From: Pseudomonas sp.
GTDB lineage: Bacteria; Pseudomonadota; Gammaproteobacteria; Pseudomonadales; Pseudomonadaceae
NCBI RefSeq assembly: GCF_030690725.1
Contig: NZ_JAUYGD010000044.1
Span: 1 to 64,000, forward strand
Length of the DNA: 64,000 nt
Direction: 5' to 3'
Both the position numbers and the translations under genes were made by a program. Below the pieces are notes generated by a model. The model saw only the letters and a list, made by a program, of their open reading frames with translations, did not search any database and had not been told where the DNA came from. Below are positions 1 to 7,170 of the stretch, piece by piece; the first letter of the stretch is position 1, and each line of letters begins with the position of its first letter.

Positions 1-25
1 TCGCGGCTAAAGCCCCTCCCACAGG
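1..25. repeat. REP sequence, 'GGGGCTTTAGCC' family, cut by window edge
   Basis: The first bases are the reverse complement of a REP with core GTGGGAGGGGCTTTAGCCGC. The same unit recurs at 13439-13502 (inverted pair) and 50334-50355. It lies just after the stop codon of the aminotransferase gene. Confidence 0.8.
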
Positions 26-27
26 AA

Positions 28-1374
28 TTAGTCGAGGCTGTTCAGCACGTCGCCGACGGCATTGAACACGGAGTCCAGTTGCTCGGGCGTGGTGTTGAAG
101 GTTGGCCCGAACTGCAGGGTGTCGCCACCGAAGCGCACGTAGAAGCCGGCGTTCCACAGTTTGATGCCGGCCTCGAATGGGCGGATCACCGGGTCGCCGT
201 CACGCGGGGCGATCTGGATTGCGCCAGCCAGACCGCAGTTGCGGATGTCGATGACGTTCTTGCTGCCCTTGAGGCTGTGCAGCTTGTCTTCAAAGATCGG
301 CGCCAGGGCGGCGGACTGCTCGATCAGGTTGTCGCGCTTGAGCAGCTCCAGGGTCGCCAGGCCGGCGGCACAGGCAACCGGGTGACCCGAGTAGGTGTAG
401 CCGTGGCCGAACTCGACCATGTGCTCGGGAATCGCCTGGTTCATAAAGGTGTTGTAGATCTCGCTGGAGGCGATCACTGCGCCCAGGGGAATCGCGCCGT
501 TGGTGATCTGCTTGGCGGTGTTCATCAGGTCCGGGACCACACCGAAATATTCGGCTCCGGTCCACTTGCCCATGCGGCCGTAAGCGGTGATCACTTCGTC
601 GAAGATCAGCAGGATATTGTGCTGGGTGCAGATTTCACGCAGGCGCTGCAGGTAGCCGACTGGCGGCACGATCACGCCGGCGGAACCGGACATCGGCTCG
701 ACGATAACGGCGGCGATGTTGGAAGCGTCGTGCAGCTCGATCAGCTTCAGCAGCTCGTTGGCCAGTTCCACGCCGCCGGTTGCCGCCATGCCCTTGGTGA
801 AGGCCAGGTGCGCTTGCAGGGTGTGCGGCAGGTGGTCGGCGTCCATCATCTGGCCGAACATCTTGCGGTTGCCGCCGATGCCGCCCAGTGAGGTACCGGC
901 AATGTTCACGCCGTGGTAGCCACGGGCACGGCCGATAAATTTGGTTTTGCTCGGCTGGCCTTTCAGGCGCCAGTAGGCCTTGGCCATCTTCACCGAGGTG
1001 TCGGCGCACTCGGAGCCGGAGTCGGTGTAGAACACGTGATCAAGGCCGGCCGGGGTCAGCTCGGTGATTTTCTCGGCCAGCTGATAGGACAGCGGGTGGC
1101 CGTACTGGAAGCCCGGCGCGTAATCGAGGGTGCCCAGCTGCTTGGCCACGGCTTCCTGAATTTCCTTGCGATTGTGCCCGGCACCACAGGTCCACAGCCC
1201 GGACAGGCTGTCGAACACGCGGCGGCCCTTGTCGTCGATAAAGTAGTTGCCGTCGGCACCGACGATCAAACGCGGGTCGCGCTTGAAGTTGCGGTTGGCG
1301 GAAAACGGCATCCAGTGCGCATCCAGCTTGAGCTGGCTGGCCAGGGACGGGGTTTCGGTCTGCGGCATGTTCAT
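28..1374 (-). CDS. bauA: Beta-alanine:pyruvate aminotransferase (omega-amino acid transaminase)
   Basis: Class III PLP-dependent aminotransferase of 448 residues. It moves the amino group of beta-alanine or other omega-amino acids to pyruvate, giving malonate semialdehyde and alanine in the cytosol. The Schiff-base lysine is K288 in the motif NTAKQITNGA, and the cofactor-binding IFDEVITAYGR lies about 25 residues before it. A TTG further upstream (1389) would add five residues, but the ATG at 1374 begins the conserved MNMPQ N-terminus and is preferred. The divergent LysR gene matches the bauA/bauR arrangement of P. aeruginosa, where beta-alanine induces bauA. Whether the other bau genes follow cannot be seen because the window ends here. 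Confidence 0.9.
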   Translation of the reverse strand: MNMPQTETPSLASQLKLDAHWMPFSANRNFKRDPRLIVGADGNYFIDDKGRRVFDSLSGLWTCGAGHNRKEIQEAVAKQLGTLDYAPGFQYGHPLSYQLAEKITELTPAGLDHVFYTDSGSECADTSVKMAKAYWRLKGQPSKTKFIGRARGYHGVNIAGTSLGGIGGNRKMFGQMMDADHLPHTLQAHLAFTKGMAATGGVELANELLKLIELHDASNIAAVIVEPMSGSAGVIVPPVGYLQRLREICTQHNILLIFDEVITAYGRMGKWTGAEYFGVVPDLMNTAKQITNGAIPLGAVIASSEIYNTFMNQAIPEHMVEFGHGYTYSGHPVACAAGLATLELLKRDNLIEQSAALAPIFEDKLHSLKGSKNVIDIRNCGLAGAIQIAPRDGDPVIRPFEAGIKLWNAGFYVRFGGDTLQFGPTFNTTPEQLDSVFNAVGDVLNSLD

Positions 1375-1511
1375 GGTGCGGCCTCGCAAGGAAGGGCGGT
1401 GTTCTTATAAGGAGAAGCAGTTGCCAGCAAAGGTGCCACGGGCTTAGAGTCAGGAAAACACGACTCTTCTTATCTTTAGTTAACCATCTACTAAACAATG
1501 AGCCACAACCA

Positions 1512-2429
1512 ATGAGCACCCGCCGCCCCGATCCGCTGGCCCAGGTCAGTGATTTTGATATTCGCCTGCTCAAGCTGTTTCGCAGCGTGGTGGAATGCGG
1601 CGGCTTTTCCGCTGCGGAAAGCGCCTTAGGGATCGGCCGCTCGGCGATCAGCCAGCAGATGAGCGATCTGGAACAACGCCTCGGCCTGCGCCTGTGCCAA
1701 CGCGGCCGCGCCGGCTTTGCCCTGACCGAAGAGGGCCGCGAGGTGTACCAGAGCACCCAGCAGTTGCTGGCGGCGCTGGAGAGTTTTCGCACCGAGGTCA
1801 ACGGCCTGCACCAGCACCTGCGCGGCGAGCTGAATATCGGCCTGACCGACAACCTGGTGACGGTGCCGCATATGCGCATCACCAACGCCCTGGCGCGCTT
1901 GAAAGAGCGTGGCCCGGATGTGCATATCCATATCCGCATGACCCCGCCAAGCGAGGTCGAACAAGGCGTACTCGACGGCCGTCTGCATATCGGCGTGGTG
2001 CCGCAGACCGTGGCGTTGTCCGGGCTGGACTACCAGGCGCTGTACGACGAGCGCTCGTTGCTCTACTGCGCGGTCGGCCATCCGCTGTTCTATGTCGATG
2101 ATCAGCAGCTGGAAGATGAGCGGCTGAACGCTCAGGAAGCCATCGCGCCGACCTTCCGCCTGCCGCCCGAGGTGCAGAGCCACTATCAGGCGCTCAACTG
2201 CACAGCTAGCGCCTCGGACCGTGAAGGCATGGCCTTTCTCATCCTCACCGGACGCTATATCGGCTACCTGCCTGACCACTACGCCCAGGCCTGGGTGCAG
2301 CAAGGCCGCCTGCGCGTGCTGAAACCGGCCAGCCGCTTCTACGACATCAGCCTAGCCTCGGTCACCCGCAAAGGCCGCCGCCCGCATCTGGTACTGGAAA
2401 GCTTTCTCGAAGCGCTGGCCGAGGCATAG
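1512..2429 (+). CDS. bauR: LysR-family activator of beta-alanine catabolism
   Basis: LysR-type regulator of 305 residues. The N-terminal winged helix-turn-helix occupies about residues 15-75 (FDIRLLKLFRSVVECGGFSAAE) and is followed by a periplasmic-binding-like effector domain. It is transcribed away from bauA across a 137-bp gap, as usual for a LysR activator and its target. The BauR assignment rests on this neighbourhood and on the bauA match; the protein alone only shows a LysR regulator. The ATG at 1512 follows a weak ribosome-binding site. Confidence 0.82.
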   Translation: MSTRRPDPLAQVSDFDIRLLKLFRSVVECGGFSAAESALGIGRSAISQQMSDLEQRLGLRLCQRGRAGFALTEEGREVYQSTQQLLAALESFRTEVNGLHQHLRGELNIGLTDNLVTVPHMRITNALARLKERGPDVHIHIRMTPPSEVEQGVLDGRLHIGVVPQTVALSGLDYQALYDERSLLYCAVGHPLFYVDDQQLEDERLNAQEAIAPTFRLPPEVQSHYQALNCTASASDREGMAFLILTGRYIGYLPDHYAQAWVQQGRLRVLKPASRFYDISLASVTRKGRRPHLVLESFLEALAEA

Positions 2430-2561
2430 CGACATACCAGGTAACAACTGCTCAGGCACCACGCTGCGGGTATCGGACTCACAGGTCTATGCTCGGTCGA
2501 AGCCACGCCTAGCGCGGCTTCGAACCTTTTGTATCTGTGCAGTGTTACCGCGGAGGAGCTT

Positions 2562-3479
2562 ATGCCTAGCCGTCGTCACTTCATCCAGGGCAGCGCCAGC
2601 CTGCTCGCGCTCGCCGCCACGCCGTGGCTACCTTGCCTGGCTTACGCCGACCCCAGCCAACTGCTGAAACGCCCCATCCCGAGTAGCGGCGAGATGCTGC
2701 CGGTGATCGGCCTGGGTACCTCGCGCACCTTCGATGTCAGCCTCAACAATGACAGCCTGAAACCGCTGGACTCGGTGATGCGCACCTTTATCAACGGCGG
2801 CGCCAGGCTGATCGACACTGCGCCCAGTTACGGCGCCTCCGAAGCGGTGACAGGCGAGCTGCTGAAACGCACCAAAACCCAGGGCAAGGCCTTTCTCGCC
2901 ACCAAGATTTCCGCCACCGGCCGCGAGCGCGGCATGGCGCAGATCGAGGCCAGCCTGCAGGCGCTGCAAACCGACAAACTCGACCTGGTGCAGGTGCATA
3001 ACCTGCAGGACACCCGCACCCAGCTGGCCTTGCTGCGCGAGCTGAAAGCCGAGGGCAAGGTGCGCTATATCGGCATCACCCATTACATCGAGTCAGCGCA
3101 CGACGACCTGCTGGAGGTGCTGGAGAAAGAATCGGTGGATTTCGTCCAGCTCAACTACTCGGTGGGCGAACGCAATGCCGAGAAACGCCTGCTGCCCTAC
3201 TGCGCCGACCATGGCATCGCCACGCTGATCAACCGGCCATTCCAGCGCGCGCAGCTGCTCAGTCGGGTCAAGGGCAAATCGCTGCCCAGCTGGGCGATGG
3301 AAACCGACGCCACGTCCTGGGCGCAGCTGCTGCTCAAATTTATCCTCGCCAACCCGGCGGTGACGGTGGTAATCCCGGCCACCTCCAACCCGCGTTATAT
3401 GGCCGACAACCTCAAGGCCGGCATCGGCCGCCTGCCGGATGCGGCGCTGCGCGAGAAGATCGTCCAGGCGTTTAGCTGA
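2562..3479 (+). CDS. Aldo/keto reductase with Tat signal peptide
   Basis: AKR-fold oxidoreductase of 305 residues, probably NADPH-dependent. The catalytic tetrad can be read: D and Y in DTAPSYG, K in LATKIS and H in VQVHN. The N-terminus (SRRHFIQG followed by a hydrophobic run and a small-residue cleavage region near residue 28) is a twin-arginine export signal, so the folded enzyme probably acts in the periplasm. The ATG at 2562 is chosen over an upstream start because GGAGGAG sits directly in front and it gives the signal peptide its proper N-terminus. The substrate is unknown. The next gene is 36 bp downstream and may be co-transcribed. Confidence 0.85.
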   Translation: MPSRRHFIQGSASLLALAATPWLPCLAYADPSQLLKRPIPSSGEMLPVIGLGTSRTFDVSLNNDSLKPLDSVMRTFINGGARLIDTAPSYGASEAVTGELLKRTKTQGKAFLATKISATGRERGMAQIEASLQALQTDKLDLVQVHNLQDTRTQLALLRELKAEGKVRYIGITHYIESAHDDLLEVLEKESVDFVQLNYSVGERNAEKRLLPYCADHGIATLINRPFQRAQLLSRVKGKSLPSWAMETDATSWAQLLLKFILANPAVTVVIPATSNPRYMADNLKAGIGRLPDAALREKIVQAFS

Positions 3480-3515
3480 GATGCACGCGGCTGCCCGCGA
3501 CGTGGAAGCTAAGCG

Positions 3516-4817
3516 ATGAGCCCAGCGCAACGCCTGGCCCAGGCGATCAACGCGCGGCCGGCCGAGCTGCTGGCGGTGCTGTGCGGGTTTGGCCTGTTCT
3601 TCTGCCTGTTCAGCGGCTATTTCATGCTGCGGCCGATTCGCGAGGCCATGGGCATTCGCGGCGGCGTGGAAAGCCTGCAGTGGCTGTTTACCGCGACCTT
3701 TCTGCTGATGCTCGCCGCCGTGCCGCTGTTTGCCTGGCTTAACTCGACGGTGGCGCGGGCGCGCTATATCGATTGGGTGTACGGCTTCTTTATCCTCAAC
3801 CTGCTGGCCTTCGCCGCGCTGTTTCAACGCAGCGGCGACGACATCTGGGTGGCGCGGGTGTTTTACGTGTGGATCTCGGTCTACAACCTGTTCGTCGTCT
3901 CGGTGGCCTGGAGCCTGATGGCCGATGTGTTCGACAGCGCCCAGGCCAAGCGCCTGTTTGCCTTTATCGCCGCTGGTGCCAGCTGCGGCGGCTTGGCCGG
4001 GCCGGCGCTGGGCGCACTGCTGATTGAGCGCCTCGGGCAGAGCGGGCTGATCCTGCTGGCGGCAGTGCTGCTGGGCATGGCGATTCTGGCCAAGCAACAG
4101 CTGATGGCATGGCGCGCGATTGCCGGTGCCGGTCGGCCGGGCGCACCACCCAGCGAAAGCCCGCGCCAGCCAGTGCTGGGCAACCCGTTCAGCGGCCTGA
4201 CTCGCGTGCTCGCCTCGCCCTATCTGTTGGGCATCAGCGCCTTCGTGATCCTGCTGGCCACTGCCAGTACCTTTCTCTACTTCGAGCAGGCGCGCCTGGT
4301 GGCGGAGACCTTCACCGAGCGTAACGAGCAGATTCGCGTATTCGGCCTGATCGATTTCAGCGTGCAGGCGCTGTCCTTACTCGCGCAGCTGTTTATCACC
4401 GGGCGCATCGCCCAGCGCTTCGGCATCCGCGCCCTGCTTGCCGGGGTGCCGCTGCTGGTCTGCCTGGGTTTTATCGGCCTGGCCCTGGCGCCGACCTTCG
4501 CCATGCTCGCAGCCTTGATGATTGTGCGCCGGGTTGGTGAGTACGCCTTCGTGCGCCCCGGCCGAGAAATGCTCTTCGCCCCGCTGGACGCCGAGAGTAA
4601 ATACAAGGCCAAGAACTTTATCGACACCGTGGTCTACCGCGCCGGCGACGCCGTCAGCGCCTGGGCCAAAGCCCTGCTCGACATGCTCGCCAACGGTGTA
4701 TTGATCGCCGCCATAGCAGGCGCCCTCTGCGCAGCCGCCTGGGGCGCGCTGGGCTGGTATTTGGGTGGGCGCAGGGAGCAGAGCGGCCGGCCCGGCGGCG
4801 AACGCATCGAGCCGTAG
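3516..4817 (+). CDS. MFS-type inner-membrane transporter (NTP/NDP-carrier-like)
   Basis: Integral membrane protein of 433 residues with about twelve hydrophobic segments, starting with AVLCGFGLFFCLFSGYFMLRP. The YFMLRPIREAMG motif near residue 35 and the overall pattern resemble the MFS branch related to nucleotide (ATP/ADP) carriers found in free-living proteobacteria. The substrate cannot be told from sequence. It follows the Tat-exported reductase by 36 bp. A GGAAG lies a few bases before the ATG. Confidence 0.7.
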   Translation: MSPAQRLAQAINARPAELLAVLCGFGLFFCLFSGYFMLRPIREAMGIRGGVESLQWLFTATFLLMLAAVPLFAWLNSTVARARYIDWVYGFFILNLLAFAALFQRSGDDIWVARVFYVWISVYNLFVVSVAWSLMADVFDSAQAKRLFAFIAAGASCGGLAGPALGALLIERLGQSGLILLAAVLLGMAILAKQQLMAWRAIAGAGRPGAPPSESPRQPVLGNPFSGLTRVLASPYLLGISAFVILLATASTFLYFEQARLVAETFTERNEQIRVFGLIDFSVQALSLLAQLFITGRIAQRFGIRALLAGVPLLVCLGFIGLALAPTFAMLAALMIVRRVGEYAFVRPGREMLFAPLDAESKYKAKNFIDTVVYRAGDAVSAWAKALLDMLANGVLIAAIAGALCAAAWGALGWYLGGRREQSGRPGGERIEP

Positions 4818-4986
4818 CCCGCAAGCCCCAAAAGCGCCGCAGCACGCCACTTACATGCACAACGCTGGTGCAAAAGCAGGGTTGCAGCGTATCTACGTCG
4901 GTTTTTCTGCCCCTTGCGCTTGTCACCCAAGCGGCGCTGGGTTATCAGTGCATTCGTCCGAAAACCTGACCACTGCGGAACCGCCC

Positions 4987-5658
4987 ATGACTGTTGAAGT
5001 ACTTGCGCACCGAGCCGATCCGAACAACAAACCTGCCGGCCGGATTCGGCAGAAAAACGAAGAAGCGATCATCAAGGCCGCCGAGGAAGAGTTCGCCCGC
5101 CACGGTTTCAAAGGCACCAGCATGAACACCATCGCGCAGAACGTTGGCCTGCCGAAGGCCAACCTGCATTACTACTTCAGCAACAAGCTGGGGCTGTATC
5201 AGGCGGTGCTGGTGAACATCCTCGAACTGTGGGACAGCACCTTCAACAACCTGACCGTGGACGACGACCCAGCCACCGCGCTGGCCGGCTATATCCGCGC
5301 CAAGATGGAGTTCTCCCGTCGCCACCCAAAAGCCTCGCGCATCTATGCGATGGAAGTGATCAGCGGCGGCGAAACCCTCTCGCAGATGCTCAATCAGGAT
5401 TACCAGGCTTGGTTCCGCGGCCGCGCAGCGGTGTTCGCCGCATGGAGCGCTGCCGGCAAGATGGACCCGGTGGACCCGGTGCACCTGATCTTCCTGCTGT
5501 GGGGCAGCACCCAGCACTACGCCGACTTTTCCTCACAGATCTGCCGCGTCACCGGCACCTCGCGCCTGACCAAGCAGGACTATGAAGTGGCCGGCGATAA
5601 CCTGATTCGCATTATCCTCAAAGGCTGCGGCTTGACCCCGCCCGTCAAAGACGTCTGA
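4987..5658 (+). CDS. TetR-family regulator, RutR/YcdC-like
   Basis: DNA-binding repressor of 223 residues. The TetR helix-turn-helix (about residues 20-65) contains TSMNTIAQNVGLPKANLHYY, and the C-terminal ligand domain has the FLLWGSTQHYADF stretch typical of the RutR (YcdC) subgroup. RutR proteins sense pyrimidines or related bases. The ATG at 4987 begins the homologous N-terminus; an open frame continues upstream without conserved sequence. Its stop overlaps the yigZ start in a TGATG, so the two are translationally coupled. The target genes are not evident, although purine-uptake genes lie 1.5 kb downstream. Confidence 0.8.
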   Translation: MTVEVLAHRADPNNKPAGRIRQKNEEAIIKAAEEEFARHGFKGTSMNTIAQNVGLPKANLHYYFSNKLGLYQAVLVNILELWDSTFNNLTVDDDPATALAGYIRAKMEFSRRHPKASRIYAMEVISGGETLSQMLNQDYQAWFRGRAAVFAAWSAAGKMDPVDPVHLIFLLWGSTQHYADFSSQICRVTGTSRLTKQDYEVAGDNLIRIILKGCGLTPPVKDV

Positions 5659-6242
5659 TGCCCTTCACCCTGCTCGGCCCTTGCGAGTACCGCGAGGAGA
5701 TTCGCAAAAGCCGCTTTATCGCCCTCACCGCGCCGGTTACCAGCGCGACCGAGGCGCAGGCGTTTATCGCGGCGCATAGCGACGCCAGCGCCAGCCATAA
5801 CTGCTGGGCCTGGAAGGTTGGCCAGCAGTACCGTTTCAGCGACGACGGCGAACCCGGTGGCACGGCGGGTCGGCCGATACTCGCAGCGATCGAAGCCCAG
5901 GAGATGGATCAGGTGGTGGTGCTGGTGATCCGCTGGTACGGCGGCATCCAGCTCGGCACCGGCGGCCTCGCCCGCGCCTACGGTGGCAGCGCCAACAAAT
6001 GCCTGCAAGCCGCCCCACGCCGCGAACTGGTTATCCGCGAGCCGTACCGCTGCCATTGCCTGTTCGCCGAGCTACCGCTGCTCAAGGCGCGCCTGGCGGA
6101 ACTCGACTGCCTGCTGGAGCGCGAAGACTACGACACCACAGGTGCCGAACTGCAGCTAGCCATCCCCGCACCACGGGTCGCCGAGCTGCAGCGGTTGCTG
6201 GCGGATATCAGCCGTGGGCGGATTGAGTTGCTGCCACAGTAG
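5658..6242 (+). CDS. yigZ: IMPACT-family protein YigZ
   Basis: Protein of 194 residues in the YigZ/IMPACT (UPF0029) family. The N-terminal half has the signature FSDDGEPGGTAGRPIL followed by VVIRWYGGIQLGTGGL, and the C-terminal half is the DUF1949-type ferredoxin-like domain. The molecular function in bacteria is unsettled; eukaryotic IMPACT acts on the Gcn2 translation-stress pathway. Its start overlaps the stop of the TetR gene by one base. Confidence 0.9.
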   Translation: MPFTLLGPCEYREEIRKSRFIALTAPVTSATEAQAFIAAHSDASASHNCWAWKVGQQYRFSDDGEPGGTAGRPILAAIEAQEMDQVVVLVIRWYGGIQLGTGGLARAYGGSANKCLQAAPRRELVIREPYRCHCLFAELPLLKARLAELDCLLEREDYDTTGAELQLAIPAPRVAELQRLLADISRGRIELLPQ

Positions 6243-6301
6243 ACTCACTGCACTACGCTTCCTCATTGTGGCTGTGAGCCTGCTGCCTATTTCACGAATT
6301 A

Positions 6302-6324
6302 TCGCGGGCAAGCCCGCTCCTACA
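6302..6324 (-). repeat. REP sequence upstream of RAYT gene (left)
   Basis: TCGCGGGCAAGCCCGCTCC followed by TACA, the inverted copy of the unit at 6367-6389. Together they form a REPIN (two inverted REPs about 42 bp apart) in front of the RAYT gene. Confidence 0.9.
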
Positions 6325-6366
6325 GGGGGAGCGGCATGACCGTGATGGCGAGGTGCTGCACGCTTT

Positions 6367-6389
6367 TGTAGGAGCGGGCTTGCCCGCGA
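6367..6389 (+). repeat. REP sequence upstream of RAYT gene (right)
   Basis: Core TGTAGGAGCGGGCTTGCCC followed by GCGA, in direct orientation, 33 bp before the RAYT start. It reads as open frame (VGAGLPAI), so the open frame of the transposase appears to extend upstream through it. Confidence 0.9.
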
Positions 6390-6421
6390 TCAATATCCAA
6401 TACACCACAAGAGGCAATGGA

Positions 6422-6880
6422 ATGCCTGCAAAACCCCATGGCCATAGCCTACGGCGTGGCCGCCATTCAGAACCAGAACGCATTTACCTGCTAACCAGCA
6501 CCCTGCTGCAACGCCGTCCGCTATTCAGCGATTTCAAACTGGCCCGCTTGCTGATCACTGAGTTGCGCGTAGCCCACGAGCAACAACAGGTTGCGTCTCT
6601 GGCCTGGGTAGTAATGCCCGATCACCTGCATTGGCTTGTACAACTGCAGTCAGGCTCTCTGGATGAACTGATGCGCCGTATCAAAAGCAAAAGCGCACGG
6701 CAGATCAATCAGCACCTCGGCACACAGGGCCAAATTTGGCAGCCGGGTTACCACGACCGGGCACTGCGCCAAGATGAAGACCTGCAAGCGGCGGCTCGTT
6801 ACATCGTCGCCAATCCATTACGCGACGGCCTGGTAAAGCGTATTGGCGATTACCCGTTATGGGATGCGGTGTGGCTGTGA
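6422..6880 (+). CDS. REP-associated tyrosine transposase (RAYT)
   Basis: Y1-type HUH single-strand transposase of 152 residues, related to the IS200/IS605 TnpA family, that spreads REP sequences. The HUH metal site is H68-L-H70 in MPDHLHWLV. The nucleophile is probably Y127 in AARYIVANPLR, a very typical RAYT motif. The ATG at 6422 is chosen because the frame upstream lies inside the REP. The gene is flanked by REPs of one family on both sides (6302-6324, 6367-6389, 6904-6926, 6970-7006), the normal arrangement for a single-copy domesticated RAYT. It looks intact. Confidence 0.93.
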   Translation: MPAKPHGHSLRRGRHSEPERIYLLTSTLLQRRPLFSDFKLARLLITELRVAHEQQQVASLAWVVMPDHLHWLVQLQSGSLDELMRRIKSKSARQINQHLGTQGQIWQPGYHDRALRQDEDLQAAARYIVANPLRDGLVKRIGDYPLWDAVWL

Positions 6881-6903
6881 GTGTGCGCCGCTCTCAGGAT
6901 TTA

Positions 6904-6926
6904 TCGCGGGCAAGCCCGCTCCTACA
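6904..6926 (-). repeat. REP sequence downstream of RAYT gene
   Basis: Perfect copy of the 6302-6324 unit, 23 bp after the RAYT stop. The surrounding bases ('ATTTATCGCGGG', 'TACAGGGG') also match those at 6302. Confidence 0.9.
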
Positions 6927-6969
6927 GGGGATATCGGCGTGACCGGGATGGCAGGGCGATGCACACTTT

Positions 6970-7006
6970 TGTAGAAGCGGGGGGGACGCCTAGTTATTGC
7001 CCGCGA
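6970..7006 (+). repeat. Variant REP with a lengthened head
   Basis: TGTAGAAGCGGG, then about 15 extra bases (GGGGACGCCTAGTTA), then TTGCCCGCGA. The ends are a REP of the RAYT family and the middle is an insertion at the stem-loop head. It is the inverted partner of 6904-6926. Confidence 0.7.
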
Positions 7007-7038
7007 TGCGCCAAAAACGTACCAAGCCGCAAGACTGC

Positions 7039-7053
7039 GCACCAAGCTGGAGC
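7039..7053 (+). promoter_or_regulatory. NtrC-like enhancer site
   Basis: GCACCA-AGC-TGGAGC resembles the NtrC dyad GCACCA-N3-TGGTGC with one mismatch. Its centre is close to 100 bp upstream of the start expected from the sigma-54 promoter at 7118-7135, a usual enhancer distance. Inference from motif only. Confidence 0.5.
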
Positions 7054-7117
7054 CTCCAGCAGGCATGGGCTTACAGCAACGCATTAGCCAGCACGGCACA
7101 GCGGCTTTTCTGACTCA

Positions 7118-7135
7118 CTGGCCAGCTTTTTGCTT
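7118..7135 (+). promoter_or_regulatory. Sigma-54 (RpoN) promoter of the nucleoside importer
   Basis: CTGGCCAGCTTTTTGCTT has the invariant GG (7120-7121) and GC (7132-7133) separated by exactly ten bases, close to the consensus TGGCAC-N5-TTGC. The ATPase gene starts 38 bp after it. Nearly the same sequence stands before the binding-protein gene at 11005-11022. Confidence 0.7.
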
Positions 7136-7170
7136 TAGCCAGGCCAGTTGTCATTCCTGAGCCACTGCCC

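Noticed and set aside
79-891. Plus-strand open frame opposite bauA
   Set aside because: Antisense of a complete class III aminotransferase; no domain recognised.
1375-1511. Sigma-54 promoter for bauA
   Set aside because: GC/CC pairs near 1420-1440 on the minus strand have the wrong spacing (7 or 11 in place of 10).
4765-4986. N-terminal extension of the RutR-like regulator
   Set aside because: The extension overlaps the end of the transporter gene and lacks conserved sequence; the ATG at 4987 starts the homologous region.
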